The notes: generated by a model not told the origin, from the letters alone. 64,000 bases of DNA from Trichostrongylus colubriformis (GCA_963978905.1 OZ022259.1:11904001-11968000), one strand, 5' to 3'. Positions 44,401 through 52,406 are shown, numbered from the stretch's first letter. Numbers and translations are program-made.

Positions 44401-47400
44401 TGGGGAAGGAGCTACACGATATAACATGGGACTGTTCTAAGAAGAATCCTCAGTTCCAGGCTGGCCAAGGTCAAACTTGGCGTCATGGAAAATATTCGAG
44501 AAATACCATGCCCTGGTTAAAGCTGCATTGCTACCTTGTGATAAATATCCATCCCCTAATGCTAAAGGTGTTTATCGATTGGCTTCATCTTATCGAAAAA
44601 AAATCAGTTCAAAGAGTTGATCGTCGAGGTACGACGACTCTTTTCCCTCGAGATTTCCTACACCCATTCTTAAAGAAAGAGTGCACGGAAAAATATTAGG
44701 TAGTCTAAAAAGTCTTTTCGTATTTTTAAATACCGCTTTTTCCCTCAAAACTGCTTTCCACAAAATTTTTCTGTACATATATATGTAGTACAAGTGCACA
44801 CGCATCTACAGGTATTGTTGTCTTCCATCTCCCGGATAACCTTTTCGGCAAAATAAAAATATCAAAAGTCACTTCATTTTCAATTCCAATTTTTTTTCTT
44901 TGAATGGCGTTAGACAGGGAAAGAGAGAGGTGATAATCCGATGGAGCAAGATCAGGGCTATAAGGCAGCAATTTTTATCCAAGCTCGAAAATTTTTTAAA
45001 AGAAAAAATTCAAACATTTTTTTACCACTAGTGAAAAAATGACTCGCCGAAAAATTCTCGAGCTTGGATAAAAATTGCTGCCCCATCCACCTTATAGCCC
45101 TGATCTTGCTCCATCGGATTATCACCTTTTCCTTTCCCTGTTTAACGCCATTGAAAGAAATTTTTTTTATAATTTTTGTATTGAAAATGAGGTTGACCGT
45201 TGATATGTTTATTTTGCCGAAAAGGGTTATCCGGGAGATGGAAGACAATAATACCTATAGATGCGTGTGGACTTGTACTACATGTGTATGTACAGAAGAG
45301 ATTGCTGGAAAGCAGTTTGGAGGGAGAAAGTGGTATTTGAAAATACGAAAAAACTTTTCAGACTACCCAATATGTCTCCCATTTACCCATATATTTGAGT
45401 TGTATTTGCTCAATAACAGCCGCATGCAAATGATGCGAAAAGTAAGATTCCGGCTGAGATACAGCTTTTAAAAGTGGCGTCCAGTGGGGCAGGGCCTCCG
45501 AGTAAGTACACCTCCCATAGTCCGCGGCGGTTGGAGACAGAGAATGAGACTGTTTAGCTTACTCTGTGTTCCCACAACGCGTCTTCGACCGCAGCGGACG
45601 ACGGGGCGGGCACCAACTCCGCGGCTCCGCCCCCAGCCGCCACGTTGGGTTGCTGTATCCTAGCTGGATTCTCACTTTTTTTCGTGAAACTTTGCATGCG
45701 GCCCTTACTGAGCAAATATAGATTAGGTAGCTGAGAAACTCATTTTTCCATGCACGATTCTTTTAACTCGTGTTCCAGGCAAGTTCGTGCGACATTCCTT
45801 CGCGCTTCTCATAGAATAATTGCCTCGCGTTATGTCACAGGGCAAAGCTCTTGCTATATGACTCTCTTGACCCAATTCATAGCGAATGGGGTGCGGTATC
45901 TGTGCAGCTCTCGACTAGAATCATTCATCCGTTGATACTGGTTGGTTTCATCGATCACTTTGTGAACAATTCAGCGACTTCCACAGAAAGGCGCAAGAGG
46001 GCCTGGATATGTGAGGTCGTGCAAGGAGGCGGATCCGTGCCTTTCGTCTCGGCCAGTTAACAACAAGAGGAGCAGGGCATTGACGCGCGCGAAGCGGTCG
46101 CCTAGTTGAACAATCTTGGCGCGTTCAAATACCTCAGTCAACTTTGCTCGAATTACTGATTATCTGAGGTTTTTCGATCAAGTACACCCCTTAATCCACC
46201 ACACCTGGGCTACCCTAGCAGTACACATGGCTAAAATTAGCACGTTCAAGACCCGATCAAGGATGAGCCACGCCTCTTGACTGTCTCGGGGCTTCGTTGA
46301 CGAGAGAAGTACATAAGTTGAAGAAAATTATCAAATTCAAATACAGTAATGAACAGACGAGTCAATGTGGCAGAGCAACTCGAGGATGTGCTAATGCCCT
46401 AGGCTCATAGGATCGCCTCCAGGCAAAGCCAGACAACCCTGCCAAGATTCCCAAGTTCGATGAAGCATCGTAATCCATGCCCAGAAAAATACCACGGAAA
46501 AGCCCAGGCATAGGAGAACCAGGTGGGAAAAATGAATTGCACAGCGGTTTATAAATGGAATTCCATGGGGCGATTAGATGAAGGGATTTATCTGCGACCA
46601 CGACTAAGATGTGGATCAAACGGTATTAGTTAATAAAGGAGAGCAAGGAAACACAAAATGTTCATTATCTATCGAAAGTGAAACTCATCAGGAATATCCT
46701 GGGCATTGCTTCATAAATCACTCAGTAGGACAAATGAGCAAGGATCACAAATGGAAGTCGTCTCAGCCTACATTGCGACGATCTGGAGCCTATAGACGCT
46801 GCCTGCAATTACTCTGACCCCACCCGACGTCGAACCTAGCGTCGAGAAATTTTTGTGAGAAATACGACTCTTCAGAATGGGATCTCTGTTACGACTACTC
46901 TCCAATATTCCTCAAAAAAAAGACCCCCGTCCTCCTCATCTTCCTTTCCGACGAGTTCCCCTCTCCCACACCGGTCGTCGACTCAGAGCTGCCTGAGGCT
47001 ATTCTCGGGCCGTCTCCTAGGAAAGGTCGTCAATTGAAGCGATAATCATGACACCAACCGCTGCCTAGTGCAAACCATGGTTATCGATTGGCGTAATCGA
47101 CCAACCGGCCCAAAATTCCTTCAACGGTGCATGGGTGCTCCACGAGGGTGTCGAGGGAAATTGAGATACAAAAAGTGCAACTTCCCACTGCTCAACCCAA
47201 AATGCAACCCCATCCACCAAAATTCCTCGACAGAGGCCTGAGTCCCTTTCCACTTCGAACGGTGCCCCCCCACTGCATCGTAGGAAACGCCATGAAACGT
47301 GAGCATGGGCGAGCTAAGCGTCAATTGGTGATTGCACTATTTATCAGAAAGGAAAATGCAGAAACGAGTTCTAGAGATGAAGCCTTATCGCGAGAAACCG

Positions 47401-50400
47401 TTCGATAACGAGGATTCGAAATACATGCTGTAGCTGTAGTTAGTGTCGACTCTTATGTCTCTAAGCCGCCGTCAAACTTTGGGATTTAGCGATTTTGCGG
47501 TGTCGCGGCTTCGCAGGCGAAGCTGTGACATTGCACAATCACAAGGTCGTAGTATCGCGTGCGAAAGTGCGACGTTACAAAATCGCTAAATCGCAGAGTG
47601 TGACAGCGGCATTAGTGTTAAGCCACTGATTCAGGTAAGTTGAGGGCAGCAGGAGATAATCTGAGTGTCCACAAAAAAGCTATCTGGTTACCTCACTTCA
47701 AGGAATCGCCCACGGGAATTCAACTACTTCTGGTACCCATATATTTATGTTATATTTGCTTATCAAAAGCCGCATGCGAAGTTTCACTCAAAAAAATTAG
47801 AATCCCAGGTATAAGAAAACAGTAGAGATAGACTTTAAAAAGACAGACGACGAGGTGGGGCGAGGTGGAGCTCAGGGGAGCGCAACGGAGCGCGGAAAAA
47901 CACCTCAGCCACGGAGTCGACTGATAGAATGGGAGAACTCTTCAGGGCCGCCTATTATTTCGCCTTAATCACGACTCTGGAAGCTAGAGATCAAAGAAGA
48001 CTACATGCGAGAAGTCCTCGGTTAAAGAAACACCCTTGGCTACATAAGAGCGGTTTTCTTCAACAGCTGCCACTTGTTTTAACAGTGCCCGCCCAATTTA
48101 CTAATAGAACCCGCCTCCCTCCGGAGTCAACGGCAGGAGGCGGGTCTTATTTCACGGGTTTTCAGCCGTGCCATTCTAATTTCTCCTCGTTTTCGTGGTG
48201 GTAAGCATCTGGAAGAATCTTTTGAACTTTTATTCAGCCCCGTCTACCCTTACAACTGCCTTCGATAATCGACGGACGGTCGTGCTGCTTAATTTCAGCA
48301 TAGGGTGCGGAGCAGCTTCTTCACTCCTCAGTGTAAGTCCCTACCAGTGACAGGGTTCACTGCTCTTGTTTGGCTACACCAGTACCTCCTATACCAGAGA
48401 AAGGATTGCAAGGTAAAAAAGGTTATGCTGCTGTTTGGATGTGAGATTCGAGCCTGGAATCCTCTCACTGAAAAGATATCACGAAAAACTTTTGTTGAAA
48501 TCGTATTGAGAAAAAGGCAGCGTTGAGAGTGACCCCCAGATTCAGCCCAAATCAAACGTCCTGATTCATTTTATCAGTAGACGTGATGAGCAATGAATTT
48601 TCGATCACTGTACCATGACTCAGACGCTATGATCGGCATTAAACAGTCAGCTTCGACAACTTTTACAGAGCGATCGATCATTGGTCTGCCAGAATATTAC
48701 TCAAAAATTCTGGAATCTTGTGACTTTTACAATTTGGGGTCTTTTTAAGAAAGTGGAGGGTTCTAGAACCTCTGAAACCGGTAGAATGAAACTTTTGAAT
48801 TGAAAAATAGGGATTCAAAATCACAATATCTTCCTTGTGTTATTCGGGCTGTTCCTGCTTGCTGCAAAGCCGCGATCGAACGTAGGTACAGAGCTATACT
48901 GAGGTCAGATAGGGCCTGAGTAAAGTGGGGGGGGGGGGTGGGGGAGGGAAGGTGAGCAGCTGCTATTTTTGCCCCGCAAGTGAACTAATGTCGTATTGAT
49001 ATGGCGTTGATGGATACATGCTATATTTCACTGGAAACTTTCGAGGAGTTTCTTTCAGCTTGTCAGGGAGTTTTGGACAAAACTGGTAAACCTAAAAAAA
49101 ACCAAACCGCAAATGGGAGCAACAAAGAAGGTATCGTGTTTAGGGAAATTCGAGGCTGAGAATTAATATTCCGAACGGTTTGACAAAAAACGTCGAAAAA
49201 GTTCTGTTAGAGCCAGTCCCGTCTGAGACCAAACTTTTGCCCATAACTCAGCAACCTAAGAACAACTTTCGCATCGCGAGCTGCGGCGAAATCACCAATA
49301 GAAAAGTCAATATTTCTTGAAGCTGTTCGTCCAACAAAGCCACCTAGCTCAGTAAAGCGCGTCCAAATGATGAGCAGTCTCTTTGAGAAGGAAGGAGATT
49401 CAATGCTGTCCAATGGTTCTGCTAAAAGAAAATTTTATTTATGTAGGAATATCGCTGGATTTATGAGTTACACACCGTAATGTGGGGAAATCTACTAGTA
49501 AGTCTTTTCACAGCGAATATATGCGCTACAATGTTGGCAGCGAGTCCAGTCTATGGTAGAAGAAGATACTGCAAAAGACGACCCCTGACCTCCGTTCCCC
49601 CCTCCCCCGAGGTCCACATATCTGAGGTTCCCGTGTCCAAACTAAAGCTGTCTCCCCAACACGAAAAGGGCCGTCAATCGATAATCATACCATTTACCAT
49701 CGCTACCTAATAGTAGGTAATGATAAACAAATTAAATAAATATGAATACCGATTGGCGACCTTTTTAGAGATCAACTACCGACTTGAAACCTCCTCAAAG
49801 AAGAATTGGTGTTATTTGTCAACAAAAAATTCTGGAAATACTCTCCCCCCTCCTCTAACCCGGAATACGACATCCCGCCTCTTTGACAGAGGCAAGAGAC
49901 ATAGCATTGCTACCAAGTACAAAGTATGATTATCGACTGATGAGCTATAAGCTATATTTGAGTGGGTCACCGATCAAAATCTTCTCGACAGTGCGCAGTT
50001 GTCGAGGAACAGTAAAATCCCAAAATACGACCTCCTCCGGTGAAGGACCTGCCTAGTGCAAAGACTAACTATGCCAAACACGATTGCCAATATAGTAAGA
50101 TCTCCAATATGCTCTCGTTCCTTTAATAAGCATGAGATGTAGTACATGAAAAAAGTCTTGTAAGAGTGCCAGACAACCCAATTTTACTCACCATTCAGGT
50201 AGGCATTTGAACAATCTGACAATTGTTGAAATTTTTTTTTGCTTTGACAGATCGACCCTTTACCTTCCAACTTCCTTCGTGCGCCACATTCATACATTGC
50301 GGTGCCGGGAGCAGGACGTGACGGTTTCTGCGTTTCCGCCTGTTCCATACTGTCTCGTTGCCTGTGTTGTCTCTGCACCTCCCCATGCAACTCCGCCCCG

Positions 50401-51278
50401 CTACCTGTGGACGAAGCCACGCCGTGTCGACGCAAAGTATGAACGCGGCCGTATAAGCGATGGGCACATAAAAGAATGGCCCCGCTACCGCGCCGAGAAT
50501 GACCACGATCGCGCCTCATTAATATTGGTTGCCCTGCCTTGAGTTTAAATGTTCAGCGAAAAAATCAGTGCCATGCGATACCGTGAAGTAAGGGTATCCT
50601 TTTCTTAAGCAGTGTGCATGGTGATGGAATTTGCGTTTTTCTGAAATTGCAGAATCTGCAGAAAATGATTAAGATACGTACAGCCCATTTCCCGACGGCT
50701 GGCAGGGCGAGGCTTACGGACTCGTATCGATCTCTCTCACCCCGCCACACACTCCCACCCAGCTCTGTAGGCCACGCCCTGCCAGCCTTCGGGGACTGGA
50801 CTGTATCGATTGGAAGAATAGCGTGATTTGCGTTTTGTGGAAATCCCGAGTTGTGGAATGCGCGGATGAGGACTAGGTACGAATCGAATTCCTGGGTCTT
50901 GACAGAAAATAAATCAAGAAATAGCTCAAGAGCAGTTCTGCTGAGAATTCGGGTTTTCACCAGCTGGCAATGAAAAGGCCTGGGTTGGCATTAAGAAACA
51001 GGAAACATCAGTTTTGATGTACTCACTGGTTTCACATGTGTGTCCGGAAACTCCTGCTTGACAGCGGCGTTCTGCTGGCCGGCAAGCAGAATCGCGGCCA
51101 ATTCCGTAGACGACAGTCCGGAGACGTCGGAACCAGAAGTGTTCGTTGGCGACGTACTACACTCGAGCACATCCGAAGAGGGCGGAGCTGTTCGCGCAAG
51201 GCCCGGCACAGTTTGAGGAGTAGGCGGGGCGACGGCAGGCGGTGTCGGCGCTGCTAGCCCGTTAATATTCGCCAGCAT
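29335..51278 (-). CDS. fozi-1: fozi-1 orthologue: C2H2 zinc finger / formin FH2-domain nuclear protein, 15 exons
   Basis: Joining fifteen exons gives 654 residues plus a stop, with every junction phase matching. Order: Pro/Ala/Thr-rich N-terminus (1-84); Q/A-rich linker (85-144); finger 1 with C153, C156, H168, H173; finger 2 with C181, C184, H198, H203; RGRGRPMQGRSSPRSP basic linker (232-247); second Q/A-rich stretch (about 275-292); and a divergent FH2 domain from about 338 to the C-terminus. Known: C. elegans FOZI-1 combines C2H2 fingers with an FH2-like domain, is nuclear, and controls fates in the ASE taste neurons and the postembryonic M mesoderm lineage; its FH2 domain is described as lacking normal actin-assembly activity. 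Here the N-terminal lasso tryptophan motif of formins is not seen, and the GNxxN motif is LNHLN (residues 484-488). The C. elegans protein is somewhat longer, so an upstream exon may be missing. Confidence 0.93.
29556..29722 (-). CDS. fozi-1: fozi-1 exon 14 (FH2 coiled region)
   Basis: Acceptor TTCTTTTTAG before 29722, donor GTGAAC after 29556, phase 1 in and 0 out. Encodes a long amphipathic helix (YEALLRLDEGNQRVQMELEQ ... LNEMRRRLEEMAEKLIRVK). Reading through the donor would meet a stop at 29508, a possible alternative end. Confidence 0.9.
30100..30232. mobile_element. partial 9-bp-TSD MITE in fozi-1 intron 13
   Basis: 'cttgcgtcctgagcggagttccaaccga ... cgccgcgagtgcgacgtcgcaaag ... cataagcacacaca' parallels the right half of the copy at 40007-40257. 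The left half is not evident here; a fragment near 29880-29925 may belong to it. Confidence 0.5.
30254..30477. mobile_element. hairpin MITE, family F, copy 1
   Basis: 'gccgtaagatttcggatcttgcgaattt' at the left pairs with 'agaagatcgcgaagtctgacggcggc' at the right. The interior is iterated 'gcgaaattgcaaattcg'. A second copy lies at 47466-47614. Confidence 0.65.
30548..30674 (-). CDS. fozi-1: fozi-1 exon 13 (FH2)
   Basis: Acceptor AGTGTTTCAG before 30674, donor GTACAA after 30548, phase 0 in and 1 out. Encodes VCSAQLSDGSSVLQTLTAFI, then RDRAPYASDAADLVEPLSST, equivalent to the FH2 'sL-kL-dt-~---tLL-~lv' block. Confidence 0.92.
30731..30886 (-). CDS. fozi-1: fozi-1 exon 12 (FH2, GN-motif region)
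   Basis: Acceptor TTTCTTCAG before 30886, donor GTTAGC after 30731, phase 0 both sides. Encodes QLRMILQAILALLNHLNGTS, the position of the formin 'LL-~iL--GNyxN-g' motif, with the glycine replaced by leucine. Confidence 0.93.
30943..31029 (-). CDS. fozi-1: fozi-1 exon 11 (FH2)
   Basis: Acceptor ATCTTTTAG before 31029, donor GTGCGT after 30943, phase 0 both sides. Encodes LAGIERAEEKLAVMVHTATF, which matches the FH2 'ip-l--rL---lf---F' helix. A 56-base intron separates it from exon 12. Confidence 0.9.
31074..31230. mobile_element. hairpin MITE, family G, copy 1 (fozi-1 intron 10)
   Basis: Starts TACAGTCCATTTTGG; 'agggcgtggcctacgga' pairs with 'caggccacgccctg'. The centre is a CCACACACTCTCAC-type run. 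Copies: 40679-40844 and 50679-50805. Confidence 0.7.
31874..32018 (-). CDS. fozi-1: fozi-1 exon 10 (FH2)
   Basis: Acceptor TTGGCAG before 32018, donor GTGAGT after 31874, phase 2 in and 0 out. Encodes LDMTVLPLERAALVLEAVPS and RRFTAAHPNTQWTEAEQFVI, aligning with the FH2 'ail-md---l----L-~P--eE' and '-l--aE-F' region. Confidence 0.92.
32496..32925. mobile_element. hairpin MITE, family A (fozi-1 intron 9)
   Basis: Left 'gaaggaatggtccacgggaaaatgagtttc', right 'gattttgccgtggagggactttt', with the conserved 'ctaagatacag ... ctgtatcttag' inner arms. Confidence 0.8.
32964..33085 (-). CDS. fozi-1: fozi-1 exon 9 (FH2 start)
   Basis: Acceptor GAATTTCAG before 33085, donor GTACGG after 32964, phase 0 in and 2 out. 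Encodes YVHEQIEDDGSLLTKEQHQR, then VTEILQKVNMRKFEIEFSIH, corresponding to the first FH2 helices. Confidence 0.9.
33467..33569 (-). CDS. fozi-1: fozi-1 exon 8
   Basis: Acceptor CATTACAG before 33569, donor GTAAGG after 33467, phase 2 in and 0 out. Encodes RYLRSIPAGTILDREQVKDT and IFDAAPTALTSEVVE, leading into the FH2 domain. Confidence 0.9.
33580..34720. other. fozi-1 intron 7, no gene
   Basis: AT-rich. A loose duplication ('aaatcaacacaatagagttctccaaaagacacac' near 33798 and 'aaatcaacattttataatagatagagtcctccagaagaaacac' near 34079) is the only structure seen. Confidence 0.4.
34734..34858 (-). CDS. fozi-1: fozi-1 exon 7 (second Q/A-rich segment)
   Basis: Acceptor GTCCTTCAG before 34858, donor GTAAAC after 34734, phase 0 in and 2 out. 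Encodes SSALRRPSMVHPQQEMLALQ, then QQQALLAAAQGLASFSLTNH. The phase fits exon 6 directly. Confidence 0.85.
35239..35343. repeat. short hairpin repeat overlapping an exon-like frame
   Basis: 'tctcattagttgtcgtgagctgggg' pairs with 'ctcccaagcgctcgacaaccaatgaga'. It abuts the open frame 35144-35237 that has a GTGAGT donor but the wrong phase for fozi-1. Confidence 0.55.
35390..35548. mobile_element. hairpin MITE, family B
   Basis: 'taggccgttttcatacactacggtgccgac' at the left and 'gccggcaccttctatgaaggcggccga' at the right. Confidence 0.65.
36156..36780 (+). mobile_element. internally deleted and 3'-truncated mariner (fozi-1 intron 6)
   Basis: TTAGGCTGTCTCAAAAGTCTTG end next to a TA (36154-36155). 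The plus strand encodes a mariner helix-turn-helix-like segment (CEFARRWFISFSNGEIDMDD, then KPRSG) run directly into a mid-catalytic segment (AEGILSHEVLVQGETVTTAV), then in another frame LLHDDARSHVAKTIQTKLKQ and LSPYSPNSAPSD. The first catalytic Asp region and the right terminal repeat are absent. Confidence 0.82.
36800..37130. repeat. dispersed repeat family K
   Basis: 'gtcaatcgataatgacagaa ... ctatcgattggcaactttatttagagatc' resembles 49676-49780 and 47034-47100. A G-rich/A-rich tract (37051-37097) follows. Confidence 0.4.
37317..37408 (-). CDS. fozi-1: fozi-1 exon 6 (Arg/Ser/Pro linker)
   Basis: Acceptor GTTTTTCAG before 37408, donor GTTAGT after 37317, phase 1 in and 0 out. Encodes V, then RGRGRPMQGRSSPRSPTSPQ and QSAARRNSQQ. 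This basic low-complexity segment is too short for simple ORF calling and was found by its splice sites. Confidence 0.82.
39060..39569. mobile_element. palindromic mariner derivative 1 (fozi-1 intron 5), 510 bp
   Basis: TTAGGTTGATCGGAAAGTTTTGATAG and its inverse bound the element, with TA flanks (39058-39059, 39570-39571). The two halves are inverted copies of each other over about 230 bp. Read outward, each arm carries the end of a mariner transposase gene (frame SSHFWEKGIADLPVGWDNVI, then TNEGYYIID and a stop in the left arm). It is thus an inverted duplication of the 3' end, not a simple internal deletion. Confidence 0.85.
39616..39688 (-). CDS. fozi-1: fozi-1 exon 5
   Basis: Acceptor GCTTTCAG before 39688, donor GTACGT after 39616, phase 0 in and 1 out. 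Encodes GDPISYMDKYAAQVDEFMKM and then CFPN. Confidence 0.85.
40007..40257. mobile_element. 9-bp-TSD MITE (fozi-1 intron 4)
   Basis: 'gagtgtgtatgtacacttatggc' at the left, 'cataagtgcacacacgc' at the right. Flanks GGAGAGAAG (39998-40006) and GGGGAGAAG (40258-40266) match at 8 of 9 bases. The 'gccgcgaagcgattttt' inner arm matches other family members. Confidence 0.82.
40456..40641 (-). CDS. fozi-1: fozi-1 exon 4 (both C2H2 zinc fingers)
   Basis: Acceptor AATTTCAG before 40641, donor GTGAGC after 40456, 62 codons in phase 0. Finger 1 has spacing C-x2-C-x11-H-x4-H (CVIC ... HIRQCH). Finger 2 is C-x2-C-x13-H-x4-H (CPAC ... HMVSLH). Both differ slightly from the classical x12 / x3-5 pattern. Confidence 0.93.
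40679..40844. mobile_element. hairpin MITE, family G, copy 2 (fozi-1 intron 3)
   Basis: 'tagtccatttcggaaaactgattgggcgtgtcctacggacttgg' is the inverse of 'ccaagtccataggacacgcccagtcagtttctccgaaatggacta'; an almost perfect hairpin. Confidence 0.8.
40960..41830. other. fozi-1 intron 3, open frames without a recognised family
   Basis: Several frames of 60-100 codons on both strands (for example plus 41066-41323). None shows a known motif, and they are interrupted in every frame; they may be transposon debris. Confidence 0.3.
41849..41899. mobile_element. mini hairpin MITE, family B
   Basis: 'ggccgcgttcatactttgcgcaccg' and 'cagtgcgccaagtatgaacgctc' form a compact palindrome of about 51 bases. Confidence 0.7.
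42268..42357 (-). CDS. fozi-1: fozi-1 exon 3 (Q/A-rich)
   Basis: Acceptor TTTGCAG before 42357, donor GTTTGT after 42268, phase 0 both sides. Encodes FHAQAQAAAQQRAAIQQQQH and then QQTTPPERKR, a low-complexity linker before the fingers. Confidence 0.82.
43048..43256. mobile_element. 9-bp-TSD MITE family, diverged copy (fozi-1 intron 2)
   Basis: 'gggattagtgcccattaggacag' at the left versus 'cttggtggcacacaccc' at the right; inner arms 'ggccgcgcgtgacgc' and 'gtcgcgcgccaacgcg'. No target duplication is evident. Confidence 0.6.
43268..43491. repeat. near-perfect 224-bp palindrome (fozi-1 intron 2)
   Basis: Outer ends 'gggacacacg' / 'cgtgtgtccc'. The central 62-base arms ('tgtgacatgaataattcagaca ...' and inverse) around 43381 differ by one inserted base. 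Likely a MITE; the termini do not match another copy here. Confidence 0.8.
44043..44132 (-). CDS. fozi-1: fozi-1 exon 2
   Basis: Acceptor TTATTTAG before 44132, donor GTCAGC after 44043 (weak), phase 0 both sides. Encodes EFPPMANPLFGMSDAAALLQ and then FLQAQQAVAQ. Confidence 0.82.
44670..45768. mobile_element. hairpin MITE, family A, interrupted by a mariner palindrome
   Basis: Left stub 'aaagaaagagtgcacggaaaaata' (to 44695) and right part from 45371 ('tatgtctcccatttacccatatatttg ... ccatgcacgattctttta') together make a family A copy, split at a TA by the element 44696-45370. Confidence 0.8.
44696..45370. mobile_element. palindromic mariner derivative 2 (fozi-1 intron 1), 675 bp
   Basis: Ends TTAGGTAGTCTAAAAAGTCT and AGACTACCCAA, flanked by TA (44694-44695, 45371-45372). 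Both arms carry the 3' part of a mariner transposase: minus strand near 44890-44975 reads LPYSPDLAPSDYHLSLSLSN with IENEVTFDIF, and the plus strand near 45080-45200 reads the same region, frameshifted. The sequence between the arms is AT-rich ('ttttttaccactagtgaaaaaa'). Confidence 0.88.
45780..46840. other. fozi-1 intron 1, no gene recognised
   Basis: Short frames only. Confidence 0.35.
46840..47420. repeat. dispersed repeat family K, second copy
   Basis: 'gacccccgtcctcctcatcttcc ... ggtcgtcaattgaagcgataatcatgacaccaaccgctgcctagtgcaaaccatggttatcgattgg' parallels 49590-49760. Confidence 0.4.
47466..47614. mobile_element. hairpin MITE, family F, copy 2
   Basis: 'gccgtcaaactttgggatttagcgattttg' pairs with 'caaaatcgctaaatcgcagagtgtgacagcggc'. 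Confidence 0.7.
47696..47815. mobile_element. half copy of MITE family A
   Basis: 'tcaaggaatcgcccacgggaattcaac ... tacccatatatttatgttatatttgc ... gccgcatgcgaagtttcac' equals one arm of the family only. Confidence 0.65.
49190..49440 (-). other. unidentified transposon-like open frame
   Basis: On the minus strand a TTTTCTTTTAG acceptor-like sequence is followed by 65 open codons (DSIESPSFSKRLLIIWTRFT, then VLRLLSYGQKFG). The last stretch of DNA recurs near 58090-58130, which argues for a repeat rather than a fozi-1 exon. Confidence 0.3.
49550..49780. repeat. dispersed repeat family K, third copy
   Basis: 'cccctgacctccgttcccccctcccc ... gggccgtcaatcgataatcataccatttaccatcgctaccta' matches the copy at 46920-47070. 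Confidence 0.4.
50280..50450. mobile_element. hairpin MITE, family B
   Basis: 'cgccacattcatacattgcggtgccggg' at the left and 'cgacgcaaagtatgaacgcggcc' at the right. Confidence 0.75.
50679..50805. mobile_element. hairpin MITE, family G, copy 3, nested in an F-like repeat
   Basis: TACAGCCCATTTCCCGACGGCTGGCAGGGCG pairs with the right end 'acgccctgccagccttcggggactggactgta'. The flanks ('gaaattgcagaatctgcag' and 'gtgatttgcgttttgtggaaatcc') are F-type iterations. Confidence 0.7.
51027..51278 (-). CDS. fozi-1: fozi-1 exon 1 (first coding exon found)
   Basis: ATG at 51278-51276, 84 codons, donor GTGAGT at 51026-51021, phase 0. Encodes MLANINGLAAPTPPAVAPPT, then STSPTNTSGSDVSGLSSTEL and AAILLAGQQNAAVKQEF. 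An acceptor AATTTCAG ends at 51283, only four bases before the ATG, as for a nematode trans-splice site. The frame stays open upstream, so it could instead be an internal exon entered in phase 2. Confidence 0.85.
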
Positions 51279-52400
51279 TTTCCTGAAATTGCAACGTGAT
51301 TGGTTCGCGATCATTATCGATTGTTGTGTATTGACGAGCATAATAGAGAATGCGATCGATACAAGAGAAGCAGAAAAAAATATTTTTGCGAGAAAAGAAC
51401 AGCAAAAAGATATGAAGACATGCGTGGAAGACATGAAATCCAATTAATTATACCAAGGAATAGTATAAATAGTTGATGAGCATAACGTTTTGGTTTATTA
51501 CAAGCAAGCCGTTCGATGCTACAGATACGCGTGCGGTCGCGGGGCAGTAGCAAAGCAATGGAACTGTATGCAACTCGCGCTGCGTTCGCGCCTACGCGCT
51601 TCGCAAAAAATGAGATTATACAGAATAAATCCAATAGGAGTCCCTGACGTTGAGAGTGTGTGAGCAGCATTCAAGGATATGGTGCCAATCATTGGTTCGT
51701 CACAGGATAGGAAGGGTTGCTAGGCTATGCACAGCTTTATGTCTCCGAAGTGAGCGAGCATATCTAAGCAGTTTTACACCGTGCGAATGAATGTGCGTTA
51801 GAACTGTCCAAGTGAGTCGTGTCAAGCGACTAGGCAACATCCGCGCTTTTAGCGAGCGGCTAATTCACGACAGGACCGCACTTGGCGCCCGCGGCGACAC
51901 AACTCGCATGGCGTGGTGACCTAGTTGGACGGTCCTGACGTACACCACATCAATGGTGGGCTTTTCCCAGCCCACGATTGAATAGATAAAAGCCCATATA
52001 TTGTATAAGACAGGTGGAGGTGGGAGGGGTGGGGATGTGCAGAGATCGCAGGTAGAAACCACCAAAGCCAGAGCGCGAGGTCTCAATAAAAAGATTGGTA
52101 AGGATTTCCAGAAAAAGTACGAAGGTGTCCGAATACAATTTAAGAAGAGTATAGCCATAAATATGGGAAGAAGACACTTCAAAACTGATATGAACAGAGA
52201 ATGATAGATATTAGAGCGCAATAGCTTTGTTTTTAGCTATCCACATGAGCGGTGCAATACTGTCATACTATAATCAAGTGCAAATTAGAAAACGAAGAGA
52301 AATGAGCAAACATTATCGCATTAACAGTATCGTGAATGTGTTTGCGTTCACATGTGAAGCTGCCGGGTAGCTCCGCTCACACCTTGAGTTCGTTCACAGT
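51279..52400. other. upstream region of fozi-1, no further coding exon identified
   Basis: The minus-strand frame stays open to about 51443 but is AT-rich and intron-like. No upstream exon entering exon 1 in phase 2 was found with confidence. Confidence 0.35.
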
Positions 52401-52406
52401 CGACAA

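Noticed and set aside
49207..49413. Additional fozi-1 exon in intron 1
   Set aside because: Exons 1 and 2 already join in phase 0, and part of this sequence recurs at 58.1 kb, indicating a repeat.
50195..50542. 111-codon frames on both strands
   Set aside because: They lie over the family B hairpin MITE; no protein motif.
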